64,000 nucleotides of DNA from an uncultured Burkholderiales bacterium (GTDB lineage Bacteria; Pseudomonadota; Gammaproteobacteria; Burkholderiales; Burkholderiaceae_C), in NCBI GenBank assembly GCA_903932865.1, contig CAIZHQ010000016.1, positions 434,001 to 498,000 of the forward strand, in the 5' to 3' direction. Below, in pieces: positions 48,495-56,272 of this stretch. Made by a program: the position numbers and the translations under genes. Under the pieces are notes generated by a model. The model did not search any database and was not told the DNA's origin. It saw only the letters and a list, made by a program, of their open reading frames with translations. Position 1 is the stretch's first letter, and each line of letters opens with the position of its first letter.

Positions 48495-49409
48495 ATGCAG
48501 TCAGATGATTTCACCTTGCCGGGACCGTCCGAGTCTGATGCCAGGCGCAGCCCTTTTCTGGAGGCGCTGGGCGAGCGCGTTCGCACTTTGCGCTCGCGCA
48601 AAGGCATGACGCGCCGCGCCGTGGCGGTGGCGGCCGATGTGTCCGAGCGCCATTTGGCCAACCTCGAATACGGCACGGGCAATGTGTCTGTGCTGGTCTT
48701 GTTGCAGGTGGCGCAGGCCTTGCAGTGCTCGCTGGCCGAGCTGCTGGGCGATGTGACCACCACCTCGCCCGAGTGGTTGCTGATTCGGGAATTGCTCTCC
48801 AAGCGCAGCGAGGCCGATTTGCGCCGTGCGCGTGTGCAGCTGAGCGACATGTTTGGCGAGGGTGGCAACGCGCAAGAGCGCAAGAACCGCATCGCCCTCA
48901 TTGGCTTGCGCGGCGCGGGCAAGACCTCGCTGGGCCAGCGTCTGGCCGATGATCTGGGCTTTCCCTTCATCGAGCTCAGCCGTGACATTGAGCAGTTTGC
49001 AGGCTGCCAGATCAGCGAAATCCACAACCTGTATGGGGCCAACGCCTACCGCCGTTACGAGCGCCGAGCCCTCGAAGAAGCCATCCAGATCTACCCCGAA
49101 GTGGTGATCGCCACGCCCGGTGGTTTGGTGTCCGACTCGGCCAATTTCAACCTGCTGTTGTCGCACTGCACGACCGTGTGGCTGCAGGCCGATGCGGCCG
49201 ATCACATGGGGCGCGTGGCCGCACAAGGCGACATGCGCCCCATGGCCGCCAGCCGCGAGGCGATGGAAGACCTCAAACGCATTCTGGAAGGGCGCTCGGC
49301 TTTTTATTCGAAAGCCGATATGAACATCAACACCAGTGGACGCACCGAAGACCAGGCCTTCGCGGCTTTGCGTACTTCGGTACGCCAGCATTTGACCTTG
49401 GGAGTATGA
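48495..49409 (+). CDS. boxR: BoxR/BzdR-type transcriptional repressor (XRE HTH plus shikimate kinase-like domain)
   Basis: A 304-residue regulator. Residues about 24-85 form an XRE-type helix-turn-helix (MTRRAVAVAADVSERHLANLEYG). After a linker, residues about 130-300 resemble shikimate kinase, with the P-loop GLRGAGKTS at 137-145, and would bind benzoyl-CoA as effector, as described for BzdR and BoxR. Perfect TGCA-N6-TGCA sites stand before its own gene, before the divergent bclA and before boxC. Start ATG 48495. The operator match and gene neighbours make the name fairly secure; the effector is taken from the family. Confidence 0.92.
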   Translation: MQSDDFTLPGPSESDARRSPFLEALGERVRTLRSRKGMTRRAVAVAADVSERHLANLEYGTGNVSVLVLLQVAQALQCSLAELLGDVTTTSPEWLLIRELLSKRSEADLRRARVQLSDMFGEGGNAQERKNRIALIGLRGAGKTSLGQRLADDLGFPFIELSRDIEQFAGCQISEIHNLYGANAYRRYERRALEEAIQIYPEVVIATPGGLVSDSANFNLLLSHCTTVWLQADAADHMGRVAAQGDMRPMAASREAMEDLKRILEGRSAFYSKADMNINTSGRTEDQAFAALRTSVRQHLTLGV

Positions 49410-49447
49410 GGGCGAGTGGAAATTTCCTGATTAATAGGGTAAACCCT

Positions 49448-49468
49448 TATAAAATGAATTAAAGTGCA
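49448..49468 (+). promoter_or_regulatory. Possible boxC -10 region with an overlapping degenerate BoxR site
   Basis: TATAAAAT (49448-49455) resembles a -10 element, though no good -35 is seen. It runs straight into TGAATTAAAGTGCA (49455-49468), a BoxR-type dyad with one half perfect and the other 3 of 4. A repressor bound here would cover the transcription start. Confidence 0.45.
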
Positions 49469-49488
49469 TGTTGCGGCGCTGGAAAAGA

Positions 49489-49502
49489 TGCACTAAACTT
49501 CA
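49489..49502. promoter_or_regulatory. Degenerate BoxR-type dyad before boxC
   Basis: TGCACTAAACTTCA: first half perfect, second half 3 of 4, same N6 spacing. It is phased between the two other boxC-proximal sites. Confidence 0.4.
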
Positions 49503-49510
49503 GCTCAACA

Positions 49511-49524
49511 TGCACTGGAATGCA
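49511..49524. promoter_or_regulatory. BoxR/BzdR-type operator, perfect TGCA-N6-TGCA, before boxC
   Basis: TGCACTGGAATGCA, 43 bp upstream of the boxC start, in the expected 5' untranslated region. With the two degenerate sites it makes a row of three dyads. Confidence 0.72.
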
Positions 49525-49567
49525 TTTTTTGCCCCACATCAACCCTTCCACACCGACGGAGACAACC

Positions 49568-51226
49568 ATGAGCACAGCACCTCAAGTCAACTACCAGACC
49601 AGCCCAGCCGAGTACAAGCACATCAACCTGGCCTTTGATGGCGAGATCGCGACCTTGTCGATCAACATCAACGAAGACGCCGGCATCCGCCCTGGCTACA
49701 AACTCAAACTCAACAGCTATGACCTGGGTGTGGACATCGAATTGCACGATGCGCTGCAACGCATCCGTTTCGAGCACCCCGAAGTGCGTTCGGTGGTGGT
49801 GACCAGCTTGAAGGACCGTGTGTTCTGCTCCGGCGCCAACATCTTCATGCTGGGTGTGTCAACTCACGGCTGGAAAGTCAACTTCTGCAAGTTCACCAAC
49901 GAAACCCGCAACGGCATCGAAGACTCCAGCAAGCACGACGGCCTGAAATTCGTCGCAGCCCTGAACGGCGCTTGCGCGGGTGGCGGCTATGAGCTGGCGC
50001 TGGCTTGCGACGACATCGTGTTGGTGGACGACCGTTCTTCTTCGGTGTCTTTGCCTGAAGTGCCTTTGCTGGGCGTGTTGCCCGGCACCGGCGGCCTGAC
50101 CCGAGTGACCGACAAGCGCCATGTGCGCCACGACCTGGCCGACATTTTCTGCACCAGCGTCGAAGGTGTGCGCGGTCAAAAGGCCGTGGACTGGCGTCTG
50201 GTGGATGCCATCGCCAAGCCTGCGGTGTTCAAGCAAGCTGTGCAAACCCGCGCCCAACAACTGGCCGCTGGCAGCATCCGCCCCGTGGGTGCCAAAGGCG
50301 TGACCCTGACCCCCCTGAACCGCACCATTGCAGCCGATGTCTTGACTTACACCAACGTCACCGTGGACATCGACCGCGCCAAGCGCATCGCCACCTTCTC
50401 CGTCAAGGCCCCTGCCACGGCACAGCCCACCGACATCGCCGGCATCGAAGCCGCAGGCGTGAACTGGTGGCCCCTGCAGATGGTGCGCGAACTCGACGAC
50501 GCCATCCTGCACATGCGCACCAACGAACTCGACATCGGCACCTGGGTGCTCAAAACAGCGGGCGACGCTGCAGCCGTGCTGGCGTCTGACGCGACCTTGT
50601 TGGCCCACAAAGACCACTGGCTGGTGCGCGAGACCATCGGCCACCTGCGCCGCACACTGGCCCGCCTGGACGTGTCATCGCGCAGCCTGTTCGCCTTGAT
50701 CGAAGAAGGCACCTGCTTTGCAGGCACCTTGGCCGAACTGGCGTTCTGCGCCGATCGGGCTTACATGCTGGCTTTGCCTGATGACGCTGACAAGGCGCCC
50801 AAGCTGCAACTGAGCGAAATGAACTTCGGCTTCTTCCCCATGGTCAACGACCAGACCCGTCTGCAGCGCCGCTTCTACGAAGAAGTGCCCGCCATGGAAG
50901 CCGCACGCGGCGCCATTGGCCAAGCGCTGGATGCCGACGCCGCACTGGCCCTGGGCCTGGTCACGGCCGCACCCGACGACATTGACTGGGCTGATGAGAT
51001 TCGCCTGGCCTTGGAAGAGCGTTCTTCCATGTCGCCAGACGCCCTGACCGGTTTGGAAGCCAACCTGCGTTTTGCCCAGAAGGAAAACATGGCCACCCGC
51101 ATTTTTGGTCGCCTGACCGCCTGGCAGAACTGGATCTTCCAACGCCCCAACGCCGTCGGCGAAAAGGGTGCCCTGAAGGTTTACGGCAAAGGCGAAAAAG
51201 TCAGCTTTGACCTGAACCGCGTTTGA
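49568..51226 (+). CDS. boxC: Benzoyl-CoA-dihydrodiol lyase (2,3-epoxybenzoyl-CoA ring-cleaving hydrolase) BoxC
   Basis: A 552-residue enzyme of the crotonase superfamily that opens the ring of 2,3-epoxybenzoyl-CoA with two waters, giving 3,4-didehydroadipyl-CoA semialdehyde and formate. The N-terminal crotonase core shows RVFCSGANIFMLG and AALNGACAGGGYELALACD (oxyanion hole) and LPGTGGLTR; a second, degenerate half extends to the C-terminus. ATG 49568 is chosen; the open frame upstream would run into an operator. boxB follows after 90 bp. It is the first gene of the presumed boxC-boxB-boxA-fdhBA transcript. Confidence 0.96.
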   Translation: MSTAPQVNYQTSPAEYKHINLAFDGEIATLSININEDAGIRPGYKLKLNSYDLGVDIELHDALQRIRFEHPEVRSVVVTSLKDRVFCSGANIFMLGVSTHGWKVNFCKFTNETRNGIEDSSKHDGLKFVAALNGACAGGGYELALACDDIVLVDDRSSSVSLPEVPLLGVLPGTGGLTRVTDKRHVRHDLADIFCTSVEGVRGQKAVDWRLVDAIAKPAVFKQAVQTRAQQLAAGSIRPVGAKGVTLTPLNRTIAADVLTYTNVTVDIDRAKRIATFSVKAPATAQPTDIAGIEAAGVNWWPLQMVRELDDAILHMRTNELDIGTWVLKTAGDAAAVLASDATLLAHKDHWLVRETIGHLRRTLARLDVSSRSLFALIEEGTCFAGTLAELAFCADRAYMLALPDDADKAPKLQLSEMNFGFFPMVNDQTRLQRRFYEEVPAMEAARGAIGQALDADAALALGLVTAAPDDIDWADEIRLALEERSSMSPDALTGLEANLRFAQKENMATRIFGRLTAWQNWIFQRPNAVGEKGALKVYGKGEKVSFDLNRV

Positions 51227-51235
51227 TGTTTTGAC

Positions 51236-51272
51236 GTTGTGCAGTGCGGTGCCCGGTGGTCCGCGCTGCAAC
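51236..51272 (+). terminator. Imperfect hairpin with T-run between boxC and boxB (possible attenuator)
   Basis: The arms at 51236-51249 and 51261-51272 pair as GTTG plus CAG-T/G-GCGG with a two-base bulge. The T-rich stretch TTATTTTTC follows. It could give partial termination or protect the 3' end of boxC mRNA. Weak evidence. Confidence 0.35.
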
Positions 51273-51316
51273 CTTATTTTTCCCCCACCGTTGCTTCTTA
51301 ATTTCTGGAGACTCTC

Positions 51317-52744
51317 ATGTCCGGTATCAACTACAGCGAAAAAATTCCCAACAACGTTAATTTGAGCGAAGACCGCACCTTGCAGCGCGCGCTTGAGCAG
51401 TGGCAGCCCAACTTCATCAACTGGTGGGACGACATGGGCCCCGAAGGCTCCACCGACATGGACGTGTACCTGCGCACCGCCGTGAGCGTGGACCCACAAG
51501 GCTGGGCCCAATTCGGCCACGTCAAGATGCGTGACTACCGTTGGGGCGTGTTCATGAACCCCGGCGAGCAAGACCGCAAGATCCATTTTGGTGACCACAT
51601 CGGTGAAAAAGCCTGGCAAGACGTGCCTGGCGAACACCGCGCCAACCTGCGCCGCATCATCGTGACCCAAGGCGACACCGAGCCAGCATCGGTGGAGCAG
51701 CAGCGCCACCTGGGCCTGACCGCGCCCAGCATGTACGACCTGCGCAACCTGTTCCAGATCAACGTCGAAGAAGGCCGCCACCTGTGGGCCATGGTGTATC
51801 TGTTGCACAAATACTTTGGCAAAGACGGCCGTGAAGAAGCCGATGCTTTGCTTCAGCGCAACAGCGGCAACGAAGACAACCCCCGCATCTTGCAGGCCTT
51901 CAACGAGAAGACCCCTGATTGGCTGTCGTTCTTCATGTTCACCTACTTCACCGACCGTGACGGCAAGTTCCAGCTGTGCGCCTTGGCCGAGTCGGCTTTT
52001 GACCCTTTGGCCCGCACCACCAAGTTCATGTTGACCGAAGAGGCGCACCACATGTTTGTGGGCGAGTCCGGCGTGAGCCGCACCATCCAGCGCACGGTGG
52101 ACGTGATGAACCAGCTCAAAACCGACGACGTGGGCAAACTGCGCGCCGCCGGTGTGATCGACCTGCCGACCATCCAGCGTTACATCAACTTCCACTTCTC
52201 GGTGACCATCGACTTGTTCGGTGCCGACGAGTCGTCCAACGCCGCCACTTTCTACAGCTCCGGTTTGAAGGGCCGTTACGAAGAAGGCAAGCGTGGTGAT
52301 GACCACATCTTGAAGGGCAACAGCTACAAGATCTTGTCGGTGGAAGACGGCAAGCTGGTCGAAAAAGAAGTGCCGATGCTCAACGCTTTGAACGAAGTGC
52401 TGCGTGACGACTACATCACCGACTCCAAAGGCGGCATTGACCGTTGGAACCGTGTGATCAGCAAGGCCGGTATTCCTTTTACCTTGACCGCGCCTCACAA
52501 GGCGTTCCACCGCAACATCGGCTCTTTGTCCGGCTCCAAGATCACACCCGATGGCCGTGTGGTGACCGATGCCGAGTGGATGGCCAAAGTGGGCGAGTGG
52601 TTGCCGACCAACGAAGACCGCGCTTACGTGGCCAGCCTGATGGGCCGCTGCGTCGAGCCAGGCAAGTTCGCCAACTGGATCGCGCCCCCCGTCATGGGCA
52701 TCAATCGTCAGCCGGTGGACTTTGATTACGTCCGGTTCAACTGA
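51317..52744 (+). CDS. boxB: Benzoyl-CoA 2,3-epoxidase subunit BoxB (diiron oxygenase)
   Basis: A 475-residue class I diiron protein that epoxidises benzoyl-CoA with O2, receiving electrons from BoxA. Helical metal-ligand motifs are visible: NVEEGRHLWAM (Glu and ExxH type) and LTEEAHHMFVG. The length and the conserved start (NYSEKIPNNVNL) and end (APPVMGINRQPVDFDYVRFN) match BoxB of Azoarcus. Good ribosome site TCTGGAG before ATG 51317. It is followed by an unusually long 477-bp gap to boxA that is filled with three structured repeats. Confidence 0.97.
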   Translation: MSGINYSEKIPNNVNLSEDRTLQRALEQWQPNFINWWDDMGPEGSTDMDVYLRTAVSVDPQGWAQFGHVKMRDYRWGVFMNPGEQDRKIHFGDHIGEKAWQDVPGEHRANLRRIIVTQGDTEPASVEQQRHLGLTAPSMYDLRNLFQINVEEGRHLWAMVYLLHKYFGKDGREEADALLQRNSGNEDNPRILQAFNEKTPDWLSFFMFTYFTDRDGKFQLCALAESAFDPLARTTKFMLTEEAHHMFVGESGVSRTIQRTVDVMNQLKTDDVGKLRAAGVIDLPTIQRYINFHFSVTIDLFGADESSNAATFYSSGLKGRYEEGKRGDDHILKGNSYKILSVEDGKLVEKEVPMLNALNEVLRDDYITDSKGGIDRWNRVISKAGIPFTLTAPHKAFHRNIGSLSGSKITPDGRVVTDAEWMAKVGEWLPTNEDRAYVASLMGRCVEPGKFANWIAPPVMGINRQPVDFDYVRFN

Positions 52745-52761
52745 TTGAGTCTCTGATCTGA

Positions 52762-52793
52762 CTGCTGCCTCTGCTTTGTAGTGGGGGCAGCAG
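52762..52793 (+). repeat. Short hairpin after boxB
   Basis: CTGCTGCC (52762-52769) pairs with GGCAGCAG (52786-52793), 17 bp after the boxB stop. It has no T-run. Its 3' arm shares four bases (52790-52793) with the left arm of the following large hairpin element, so the two stems exclude each other at full length. Confidence 0.5.
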
Positions 52794-52868
52794 TTGACAG
52801 AGGAAGGGGCGGGTTCCTCATGCTGGGGTACCAGAAATCGCCACCCGCCCCCTTCCTTTGTCAACTGC
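52790..52868 (+). repeat. Conserved-apex hairpin element, copy 1 (79 bp)
   Basis: Arms of about 25 bases, GCAGTTGACAGAGGAAGGGG... and its complement ending CCTTTGTCAACTGC, pair with one G-T wobble and one bulged base. The apex contains TCATGCTGGGGTACCAG then AAATCG, and within it CTGG-ggta-CCAG forms a small inner stem. No long T-run follows. Two further copies share the apex but not the outer arm sequence. Confidence 0.85.
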
Positions 52869-52949
52869 ATGGGGTTTGTCGCAGCTTTTCGTTTGATCTG
52901 GAGCACCCGTGTATTTGCAATTCGAATTTTTTTGCCTTGATGGAAGGCG

Positions 52950-53027
52950 GTCATTGAAAAGGGAAGGGGCGGGTTCCTCATACTGGAGTACCAGAAATCG
53001 TCACCCGCCCCTTCCCCTTTCAATGAC
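52950..53027 (+). repeat. Conserved-apex hairpin element, copy 2 (78 bp)
   Basis: Arms GTCATTGAAAAGGG... and ...CCCTTTCAATGAC pair over 25 bases with a single A/C mismatch. The inner arm GGAAGGGGCGGGT is shared with copy 1, the outer part is not. The apex TCATACTGGAGTACCAG differs from copy 1 in two bases (G to A twice), and the inner stem becomes CTGG-agta-CCAG, so it is kept. Confidence 0.85.
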
Positions 53028-53085
53028 ATGTGTGTGCTGGATGCCTAGGCTGCCAGTAGACTTGGTACCTTTATGCAGGCACTGA

Positions 53086-53163
53086 GCGACGGTATGGCTT
53101 GGGGCCGGGCGCCGATTTCTGGTACCCCAGCATGAGGCGCCCGGCCCAAAGCCATACCGTTGC
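53086..53163 (-). repeat. Conserved-apex hairpin element, copy 3 (78 bp, inverted)
   Basis: In opposite orientation: the apex reads GATTTCTGGTACCCCAGC, the complement of the copy 1 apex. The arms (CGGTATGGCTT, GGCCGGGCGCC and complements) are unrelated to those of copies 1 and 2, yet pair over 28 bases with one wobble and one mismatch. It ends 58 bp before the boxA start. Confidence 0.85.
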
Positions 53164-53221
53164 GGACCACGCAGACAACAAAGACATACCGCTGACCAAG
53201 AAGACACAAGAAAGCCAAGAC

Positions 53222-54544
53222 ATGAGCACAGAAGCGACCTTGATCAAACAACACCTGATCGACCCGGAAATCTGCATCCGTTGCAACACCTGCGAAGCGA
53301 TCTGCCCGGTGGGTGCGATCACGCACGACTCGCTCAACTACGTGGTCAAGGCCGACATCTGCAACGGTTGCATGGACTGCATCTCGCCATGCCCCACCGG
53401 CTCCATTGACAACTGGCGCATGATGCCCAAGGCCAAGGCCTACAGCATCGAAGAACAACTCAAGTGGGACGAACTGCCTGCTGAACTCAGTGCAGAAGAA
53501 ATCGCCGAAGCAACCGGTGGCACGGGCGGTGATGCGGGTGCAGCCCAAGAAGAAATGCAAGCGGCTGTGCAAGCAGCCGCTTCTTCAGCATCGGCGGCCA
53601 CAACTGCAGCGGCCTCGGGTTTCAACTCCGCCCAGTTCGGCGCCACCATCCCCCCTTGGTCGGCGGCACACGCCTACACCAACCTGTATGGCCCCAAGGC
53701 CGCCGAGAAGACCATCACCGCCACCGTCACGGGCAACCTGCGTGTGACCGAGGTCGGCAAGCAAGACGGCCAACAAGACTACGACACGCACCACATCGTG
53801 CTCGACTTTGGCAACTTGCCCTTCCCGGTGCTCGAAGGCCAGTCGATTGGCATCATCCCGCCCGGTGTGGATGCCAAAGGCAAACCGCACCATGCACGCC
53901 AATACTCGATCGCCAGCCCCCGCAACGGCGAGCGCCCTGGCCACAACAACCTGTCGCTGACCATCAAGCGCGTTCTCGAAGACCACGAAGGAAAGCCGGT
54001 GCGTGGTGTGGGCTCCAACTTCATGTGCGATTTGAATGTTGGCGACAAGGTGCAGGTGATCGGGCCGTTTGGCGCCAGCTTCCTGATGCCCAATCACCCC
54101 AAGAGCAACATCGTGATGATCTGCACGGGTACGGGCTCTGCGCCCATGCGCGCCATGACCGAATGGCGCCGCCGCCTGCGCGCCAGCGGCAAGTTCGAGG
54201 GAGGCAAGTTGATGCTGTTCTTTGGCGCACGCACACCCGCCGAGTTGCCATACTTTGGCCCGCTCAACAACCTGCCCAAAGACTTCATCGACACCGAGTT
54301 CGCGTTCTCGCGCGAGGTGGGCAAACCCAAGCGTTATGTGCAAGACGCCATGCGCGATCGCGCTGCCGACATCGCAGTCCAGCTCAAGGACCCGAACACC
54401 TGTTTTTATGTGTGCGGCCTCAAAAGCATGGAAGAGGGCGTGGTCATGGCCCTGCGCGACATCGCACAGAACGCCGGACTCGATTGGGATACCGTGGGCG
54501 TGGCACTCAAAAAAGAAGGTCGTTTGCACCTCGAAACTTACTGA
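53222..54544 (+). CDS. boxA: Benzoyl-CoA 2,3-epoxidase reductase component BoxA
   Basis: A 440-residue NADPH-dependent flavoprotein reductase that feeds electrons to BoxB. Two N-terminal [4Fe-4S] motifs are complete: Cys18, 21, 24, 28 and Cys47, 50, 53, 57. An Ala-rich linker (about 95-130) leads to a ferredoxin-NADP reductase domain with RQYSIASP for FAD and [12 protein letters not shown] for NADPH, and the terminal tyrosine. I use ATG 53222; the frame is open for 41 more codons upstream, through hairpin copy 3, but those residues do not match the family. fdhB starts 6 bp after its stop. Confidence 0.96.
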   Translation: MSTEATLIKQHLIDPEICIRCNTCEAICPVGAITHDSLNYVVKADICNGCMDCISPCPTGSIDNWRMMPKAKAYSIEEQLKWDELPAELSAEEIAEATGGTGGDAGAAQEEMQAAVQAAASSASAATTAAASGFNSAQFGATIPPWSAAHAYTNLYGPKAAEKTITATVTGNLRVTEVGKQDGQQDYDTHHIVLDFGNLPFPVLEGQSIGIIPPGVDAKGKPHHARQYSIASPRNGERPGHNNLSLTIKRVLEDHEGKPVRGVGSNFMCDLNVGDKVQVIGPFGASFLMPNHPKSNIVMICTGTGSAPMRAMTEWRRRLRASGKFEGGKLMLFFGARTPAELPYFGPLNNLPKDFIDTEFAFSREVGKPKRYVQDAMRDRAADIAVQLKDPNTCFYVCGLKSMEEGVVMALRDIAQNAGLDWDTVGVALKKEGRLHLETY

Positions 54545-54550
54545 ACCCGC

Positions 54551-56272
54551 ATGGCCAATACCACGCTCATTGGCCTGAACCAAGTTCGCCAGCAACTGCG
54601 CCAGCCCCGCTCTCAGCTCAAAGGTCGACAGGTCAAGCCGGAGGCCCGCGACGAGGTGCAGGCTTTGATCGGTTTGCCACCTGTCAATGGCCATCGCCGT
54701 GACCTGTTGATCGAGCACCTGCATGTGCTCAACGACCATTTCCACGGTCTGTTTGAACGCCACATCGTGGCGCTGGCGGCTGAGATGCGGCTGCCGGTGG
54801 TCGAGGTGTTCGAGGTGGCATCTTTTTATCACCACTTCCAGATCCTGAAAGACGAGGATGTGGCCCCGCGCATGACCGTGCGGGTGTGCGACAGCTTGAG
54901 CTGCAGCTTGGCGGGCAGTGACACCTTGCTGCGCCAGCTGCAACGCGATTTGCGGGGGGATGTGCAGGTCGTGAATGTGCCTTGTCTGGGCCGCTGCGAG
55001 CAGGCCCCTGCGGCGCAAGTGGGCCAGCAGGCCGTGGCTTACGCGACCACCGAAAAGGTGACTCGCCTGGTGACAGAGAACCACACGCAGCCTTTGGCCT
55101 TGCCCCATGCGCTACTTTTCGATGAATACAAAAAAGCCGGGGGTTACCAGCTGGCCCTGCAAGTGGCAGCCGGCCTGAAAGACCACGAATCGGTCATCCA
55201 GTGTCTGGAGTCGTCGGGCCTGCGCGGCTTGGGCGGTGCGGGTTTTCCGGCCGGTCGCAAGTGGCGCATCGTACGCAGCCAGCCCGGTCCGCGCCTGATG
55301 GCGGTGAACATCGACGAGGGCGAGCCCGGCACCTTCAAGGACCGCACTGGCCTGGAGGCCGACCCGCACCGCTTCTTGGAAGGCGTGCTGATCGCCGCCA
55401 GTGTGGTGGGCTGTGAGGCGGTCTACATCTACCTGCGTGACGAGTACCACGAGGCGCGTGTTTTGTTGACCGAAGAATTGGCAGCGCTGAAATTGAACCC
55501 GCCTTGCGCATTGCCGCGCATCGAATTGCGCCGAGGCGCGGGCGCTTACATCTGCGGCGAAGAGTCCGCCATGATCGAAAGCATCGAGGGCAAACGGGGC
55601 GAGCCGCGCATGCGCCCGCCCTACATCGCCGAGGTGGGCCTGTTTGGCCGCCCCACGCTGGAGCACAATTTTGAAACCCTGTTTTGGGTGCGCGAACTGA
55701 TCGAGCAGGGCGCGGACAGCTTTGCATCGCACGGTCGCCATGGCCGAAAAGGCCTGCGCCGCTTCAGCGTGAGTGGTCGCGTCAAGCACCCGGGCGTCAA
55801 GCTTGCGCCTGCGGGCATCAGCTTACGCGAACTGGTGGATGAATACTGCGGCGGCATGGCCGAGGGCCACACGCTGTACGCCTACCTGCCCGGCGGGGCC
55901 AGTGGCGGCATTTTGCCCGCGCGCTTGGCCGATGTGCCGCTGGACTTTGACACGCTGCAGCCTTATGGCTGCTTCATCGGCTCGGCTGCCGTGATGGTGC
56001 TCAGTCAACACGACGGCGCCCGCGAGGCGGCGCTGAACGTGATGCGCTTTTTTGCGCACGAAAGCTGCGGCCAGTGCACGCCCTGCCGCGTGGGCACCGA
56101 CAAAGCCGCGCAACTCATGGCCTCTGAGGTTTGGGACGCCGACACCTTGCAAGACCTGGCGCAGGTCATGGGTGACGCCTCCATTTGTGGTCTGGGCCAG
56201 GCCGCGCCCAATCCGATCCGTTGTGTGTTGGACTACTTTCCCCACGAAGTGGGCGCAGAGTTGAAAGCATGA
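54551..56272 (+). CDS. NAD-dependent formate dehydrogenase beta subunit (NuoE-NuoF fusion)
   Basis: A 573-residue fusion. Residues 1-165 are a NuoE/FdsG-like domain with the [2Fe-2S] cysteines 113, 118, 145 and 149. The rest is a NuoF/FdsB-like flavoprotein: GLGGAGFPAGRKW and NIDEGEPGTFKDR for FMN/NAD, and the [4Fe-4S] motif ESCGQCTPCR with Cys506, 509, 512 and Cys546. The single fused chain corresponds to Fdh1B of Methylorubrum rather than the split FdsG/FdsB of Cupriavidus. It passes electrons from the alpha subunit to NAD+. Start 6 bp after boxA; stop overlaps fdhA by 4 bp. Confidence 0.9.
   Translation: MANTTLIGLNQVRQQLRQPRSQLKGRQVKPEARDEVQALIGLPPVNGHRRDLLIEHLHVLNDHFHGLFERHIVALAAEMRLPVVEVFEVASFYHHFQILKDEDVAPRMTVRVCDSLSCSLAGSDTLLRQLQRDLRGDVQVVNVPCLGRCEQAPAAQVGQQAVAYATTEKVTRLVTENHTQPLALPHALLFDEYKKAGGYQLALQVAAGLKDHESVIQCLESSGLRGLGGAGFPAGRKWRIVRSQPGPRLMAVNIDEGEPGTFKDRTGLEADPHRFLEGVLIAASVVGCEAVYIYLRDEYHEARVLLTEELAALKLNPPCALPRIELRRGAGAYICGEESAMIESIEGKRGEPRMRPPYIAEVGLFGRPTLEHNFETLFWVRELIEQGADSFASHGRHGRKGLRRFSVSGRVKHPGVKLAPAGISLRELVDEYCGGMAEGHTLYAYLPGGASGGILPARLADVPLDFDTLQPYGCFIGSAAVMVLSQHDGAREAALNVMRFFAHESCGQCTPCRVGTDKAAQLMASEVWDADTLQDLAQVMGDASICGLGQAAPNPIRCVLDYFPHEVGAELKA

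Noticed and set aside
52790-53163. Integron attC sites
   Set aside because: attC sites keep their ends and vary in the middle; here the apex is conserved and the arms vary, and no integrase is present.
53099-53221. 41-codon in-frame extension upstream of boxA
   Set aside because: It is the translation of hairpin copy 3 and unrelated to BoxA; the family N-terminus begins at 53222.
52745-53221. CRISPR array in the boxB-boxA gap
   Set aside because: The repeated units are palindromic hairpins with different arms, only three, one inverted, without regular spacers or cas genes.
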